Source of the DNA: Perognathus longimembris pacificus
Lineage: Eukaryota; Chordata; Mammalia; Rodentia; Heteromyidae
DNA: 64,000 bases
Assembly (NCBI RefSeq): GCF_023159225.1
Contig: NC_063174.1
Location: 43,516,191-43,580,190, forward strand
Direction: 5' to 3'
Below the pieces are notes generated by a model. The model searched no databases. It was not told the origin of the DNA and saw only the letters and a program-made list of their open reading frames with translations. This document shows, one piece after another, positions 61,301 to 64,000 of this stretch; the first letter of the stretch is position 1; each line of letters starts with the position of its first letter. The translations under genes and the position numbers were made by a program.

Positions 61301-63676
61301 TTATAAAAGTTACATAATATTTTTTTTAATTCTACACCTTTGTAAAATCCTTTTCCACAATCATCTCTTCACCTTGCTGCTGTTACATCAACAATGCTTC
61401 TGACCAAGCATTGGTCTCATCTCAGCACCTTCAGTGGCTCTTCCCACAACTCTCACTTAAGAGTTTAGTTGACCCCTACTCTGTCCAACATCTTCCTCCT
61501 CCATGGGTTTCTTCTACTATGTCTAGGGTTACTTCCCAACCAAGGCTAATTCTACATCCCTGTCAGTCAACTCCCCAAAGCACTGAACAAAGTACCTAAC
61601 TTCAAGTTCTCTTCCCTCTTTCTTTCTCCCTCTGTCCTTGGTCCCTCTCTCACCTACACCCTGAGGTACAGGTTGTCTCACCCTCTCTATATCACTAGTA
61701 GTGTCCAATTAATGATTACATTATCCTCAAGATCAGCTGCAGAATTTCTATCTGAAAGTATATTTGCTGCCAGGTATGGAAAAACATAAATGATTTGCAT
61801 GGAAGTATATAAATGGATTTTGCTACTCAAAGACTTCACTAACCCATGGAACAGCCTGCGATCTAACTACAAGGGGTCTCCCTTCAGATCACTTAGATTG
61901 TGCTCCTTGTTTCAAGTTATCACATCTACATTTCTTGCCCCTTCTCCAGCTAGTAGGCAACTCAACAAGAAATCTATACCGGGACTGGGAAGGTGGCTTA
62001 GTGGTAGCATGCTTACCTAGCATGCATGAGGCCCTGGGTTTGATTCCTCAGTACTGCATGTACAGAAAAAGCCAGAAGTGATGCTGTGGCTCAAGTGGAA
62101 GAGTGCTAGCCTCAAGCAAAAAGAAGCTTAAGGACAGTGCCCAGGCCTTGAGTTCAAGTTCCAGGACTGGCAAAAAAAAAAAAAAAAAAGAAAAGAAATC
62201 ATACCTATTGCCACAGGAGAGGGCACAGCAGTGAGTCAGCAATTCAGTTCAAAGCTGGAATTGTACTTGTGAGAAATAATAATTCAAAAGTGTAATGTTC
62301 CCACTCTGTTCTCACAGTATCTGTCAGAAGAGCAACTAAGCCCCTTAGTTCTCATCTGCAGTGCTAAGTGAACTGAATCAGACTTTGGCTAGAATACTTA
62401 AAGGAATCCTTCCTTTTCCAAAAGGCTAAATAATCGTTTCAGTTTCCAGTTAATTTAGCTGAGCAGCTTTACTAATAAGGTCATTAACAGCTCATAGCCT
62501 CAGTTTCCTTATTTGTTAAGTGGGGACACAGTGGTATTAGTTTTACCAAGTGGTTCCCTGAAATAAATGAAATGTTACAGACAAAATGTTTACAAACTAT
62601 AAAGCCTTAGACAAAAGTTACTATAATGACATAGTGCCAATTAGTATAGTACTATATGTGCCAACTGTTACAATAACAATGATAATAATTTAAGCAATTC
62701 CTACATTCCATACCTGTGATGGCAACATCACCTCTACAGTCTTTACCTTAAATACTGAATATACCTAACACACAAAAAAAGGGAAGTTAAAACAAAATCC
62801 AGGGGCTGGGGATATGGCCTAGTGGCGAGAGAGCTTGCCTCATATACATGAGGCCCTGGGTTCGATTCCCCAGCACCACATATACAGAAAACGGCCAGAA
62901 GTGGCGCTGTGGCTCAGGTGTCAGAGTGCTAGCCTTGAGCAAAAAGAAGCCAGGGACAGTGCTCAGGCCCTGAGTCCAAGGCCCAGGACTGGGAAAAAAC
63001 AAAAAAAATCCAATGATTTAAGACTCCTCAAAGCAAGAGGATTCTAGATAAAATGTCAATAGCCCTAACACTTCACTTTCCCTAAAGGGAACAGAGAGTT
63101 CTGGGAGCCACTGTCACTGTCCAACTCATCCACTATGTGCCTAAATTCTGGTGTCACAAGGCCCTTATCTTTATTTATTTTATTTTTTGCCAGTCCTGGG
63201 GCTTGAATTCAGGCATTGTCCCTGGCTTCTTTTTGCTCAAGGCTAGCACTCTGCCACTTGAGCCACAGCACCACTTATGGCTTTTTCTATGTATGTGGTG
63301 CTGAGAAATCAAATCCAGGGCTTTGTGTATGTGAGGAAAGCACTCTACCACTAGGTCATACTCGTAGCACTCTTTGTTTATTTTTTATTGAATTCAGGGC
63401 CTTCTCCTTACTAGGCAAGCATTCTACCATTTGAGCCCTAGTCGTCCTCTTTTTATGAGGGTCAAAATACACTCCTTACCTCACTGAGGATCCGAGCCTG
63501 GTCTTTAGGCAGCAATTCCTGTTCCACTAAAGCCCGAGCCTCCAAGGTACGAGCAGCTTTCTGCAGATCTTTGGTGACATGCTTGCTCACTGGTGATACC
63601 ATCTGTGGCCTCTCAGAGGAAGAGAATCTGTCAATTAAAGCGCTCTTTGAAAAGTTACAATCATCCTGGAGAAACT
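51175..63676 (-). CDS. TMED8: TMED8, GOLD-domain protein (last four coding exons plus 3' UTR; 5' end off window)
   Basis: Four in-phase exons give 286 residues plus stop. Human TMED8 is about 325 residues, so roughly 40 N-terminal residues lie beyond 64000. The first exon here encodes a charged, helix-prone segment ([20 protein letters not shown]). The GOLD domain starts around [10 protein letters not shown] and includes [35 protein letters not shown], an acidic Glu/Asp run and the C-terminal half [26 protein letters not shown] to YFHVYYTS. This resembles the GOLD domain of ACBD3 closely, as I recall it. No signal peptide or membrane segment is visible, so despite the TMED name it does not look like a classical p24 protein. 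Its function is poorly known. GOLD domains usually mediate protein contacts at Golgi membranes. The 3' boundary is an inference. Confidence 0.95.
51198..51203 (-). terminator. TMED8: Candidate distal TMED8 poly(A) signal
   Basis: The minus strand reads AATAAA at the left edge of the repeat-poor block. Cleavage would fall at about 51175-51185. Confidence 0.4.
52332..52380 (+). repeat. (AT)n microsatellite in presumed TMED8 3' UTR
   Basis: About 24 uninterrupted AT units. If transcribed, it is a self-complementary run. Confidence 0.95.
57448..57665 (-). CDS. TMED8: TMED8 terminal coding exon (second half of GOLD)
   Basis: 218 nt including the TGA stop (57448-57450). Encodes [60 protein letters not shown] then [11 protein letters not shown]. 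Acceptor CTTCAG. Confidence 0.96.
57900..58025 (+). mobile_element. L1 3' end fragment
   Basis: AAAAAGAAATGTATGTACTC...CCCTCTGTATATCACC with an AATAATAAAAAATAA tail, in the intron before the last TMED8 coding exon. Confidence 0.78.
58045..58250 (+). mobile_element. IDL-Geo dimeric SINE in TMED8 intron
   Basis: Full-length dimer. AAAAGGAGTATCTT repeats before and after it. A B1-Geo element follows at once. Confidence 0.92.
58274..58500 (+). mobile_element. B1-Geo type SINE
   Basis: Starts AGGCGCGGCGCCAGTGACTC and keeps CpGs, suggesting a fairly young copy. Geo half GTGGCTCAAAGTGGTAGAGT. No long A tail. Confidence 0.83.
58865..59300 (-). mobile_element. B1-Geo SINE split by a nested IDL-Geo
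   Basis: Outer element: Geo half at 58885-58990 and B1-like half at 59203-59295 (CTCCTGAGTACCTAGAATTA). Confidence 0.8.
59020..59203 (-). mobile_element. IDL-Geo SINE nested in a B1-Geo SINE
   Basis: Reverse dimer splitting the B1-Geo element of 58865-59300. The B1 part resumes with AAGGACTTTCTTGCCTAGGC. Confidence 0.85.
59312..59527 (-). mobile_element. IDL-Geo dimeric SINE
   Basis: Full-length reverse dimer with a long poly(T). The flanking CTAGAAACTTT / CTAGAAACCTTT looks like its target duplication. Confidence 0.92.
59762..59968 (+). mobile_element. IDL-Geo dimeric SINE
   Basis: Full-length dimer, target AACAATTAAATGCTG duplicated on each side, with a pure A tail. Confidence 0.94.
60148..60453 (-). 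CDS. TMED8: TMED8 exon with the first half of the GOLD domain
   Basis: 306 nt. Begins [20 protein letters not shown], contains [20 protein letters not shown] and [20 protein letters not shown], and ends in an acidic run ([16 protein letters not shown]). Acceptor TTTCAG, donor GTAAAT. Confidence 0.96.
60686..60827 (-). CDS. TMED8: TMED8 exon between the helical segment and the GOLD domain
   Basis: 142 nt. Encodes [40 protein letters not shown] then LLGEHRK. Acceptor CCCAG, donor GTGAGA. Phase 0 at its start and phase 1 at its end. Confidence 0.92.
60995..61045 (+). repeat. Interrupted (GT)n microsatellite
   Basis: GT units with TCTGTG and TCTATG interruptions, next to a reverse B1-Geo element. 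Confidence 0.9.
61025..61275 (-). mobile_element. B1-Geo type SINE after a (GT)n run
   Basis: Reverse element: Geo half (CCACTTGAGCCACAGCTCTA) and B1-like half (CTTGAGCAGCTAAGGATTAC). Confidence 0.8.
61981..62190 (+). mobile_element. IDL-Geo SINE, older copy
   Basis: Diverged dimer with a TTTGATTCC B box and a poly(A) tail, in a TMED8 intron. Confidence 0.88.
62470..62640 (+). repeat. MIR SINE
   Basis: ATAGCCTCAGTTTCCTTATT and GTTAAGTGGGGACACAGTGG followed by a degraded 3' part. Confidence 0.7.
62803..63008 (+). mobile_element. IDL-Geo dimeric SINE
   Basis: Full-length dimer with a short AAAATCCA duplication. Confidence 0.92.
63180..63370 (-). mobile_element. IDL-Geo SINE, older copy
   Basis: Reverse dimer with a shortened Geo part, about 110 bp downstream of a TMED8 exon in the sense of transcription. 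Confidence 0.86.
63480..63676 (-). CDS. TMED8: TMED8 exon, residues upstream of the GOLD domain
   Basis: 197 nt. Encodes [40 protein letters not shown] and [20 protein letters not shown] then RILSE. Acceptor TTTCAG, donor GTAAGG. An IDL-Geo SINE lies 32 nt into the upstream intron (see findings). Confidence 0.93.
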
Positions 63677-63708
63677 CTGAAATAAAACAATATTAAAAGG
63701 ACACCCCA

Positions 63709-63922
63709 GGGCTGGGAATATGGCCTAGTGGCAAGAATGCTTGCCTTGTATACATGAAACCCTGGGTTTGATTCTTTAGCACCACATATATAGAAAACGG
63801 CCAGAAGCGGCGCTGTGGCTTAAAAGGCAGAGTGTTAGCCTTGAGCAAAAAGAAGCCGGGGACAGTGTTCAGGCCCTGAGTCCAAGGCCCAGAACTGGCA
63901 AAAAATAAAAATAAAAATAAAT
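63709..63922 (+). mobile_element. IDL-Geo SINE next to a TMED8 acceptor
   Basis: Full-length dimer with an (AAATA)n tail. AAAAGGACACCCCA is duplicated at 63695-63708 and 63923-63936. Its edge is 32 nt from the exon ending at 63676. Confidence 0.94.
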
Positions 63923-64000
63923 AAAAGGACACCCCAACCCCTTTGTCTACATTCTGCCTTCCCTTGCATTTGGGTCTGTATGACTTTAGCTGACCATTTC

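Overview
This is a stretch of rodent nuclear genome. It holds most of POMT2 (minus strand), all of GSTZ1 (plus strand) and the 3' part of TMED8 (minus strand), in the same order and orientation that I recall for human chromosome 14q24. Every exon was placed by hand from splice dinucleotides, codon phase and recalled family sequence. No alignment was run. The lineage call comes from the repeats. Dozens of copies of a dimeric SINE join a tRNA-Ala/ID-like left half to a right half of unknown origin. This matches the published IDL-Geo family of Geomyoidea (kangaroo rats, pocket mice, pocket gophers). The species cannot be named from the window.

Layout. 1-36691 is POMT2, an ER protein O-mannosyltransferase, with exons 1-18 and part of exon 19 (655 codons); its last exons lie off the left edge. 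The introns carry MIR, L2, L1, ID, B1-like and IDL-Geo repeats and a processed midkine (MDK) pseudogene at about 4262-5125. Roughly 36390-37330 is a CpG-rich bidirectional promoter with two opposed ZNF143-type motifs, an ETS site and GC boxes; 395 bp separate the POMT2 and GSTZ1 start codons. 37087-46098 is GSTZ1, nine coding exons and 215 codons, with its poly(A) signal at 46981. 47010-51175 is intergenic and repeat-rich. From about 51180 to the right edge is TMED8: a probable long, repeat-poor 3' UTR (to 57447) and four coding exons (286 codons plus stop). Its first exon or exons lie off the right edge.

The three genes do not form one pathway. POMT2 acts with POMT1 on alpha-dystroglycan in the ER. 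GSTZ1 acts in tyrosine catabolism. TMED8 is a GOLD-domain protein of poorly known function. What links them is position and, for POMT2 and GSTZ1, a shared promoter.

I see no new multi-gene system. The items most worth a second look are repeat insertions very close to splice sites (an L1 next to the POMT2 exon 13 donor, a SINE 32 nt from a TMED8 acceptor), a possible second GSTZ1 first exon, a long L1 foldback in POMT2 intron 1, a hairpin in the TMED8 3' UTR, and the make-up of the lineage-specific dimeric SINEs.
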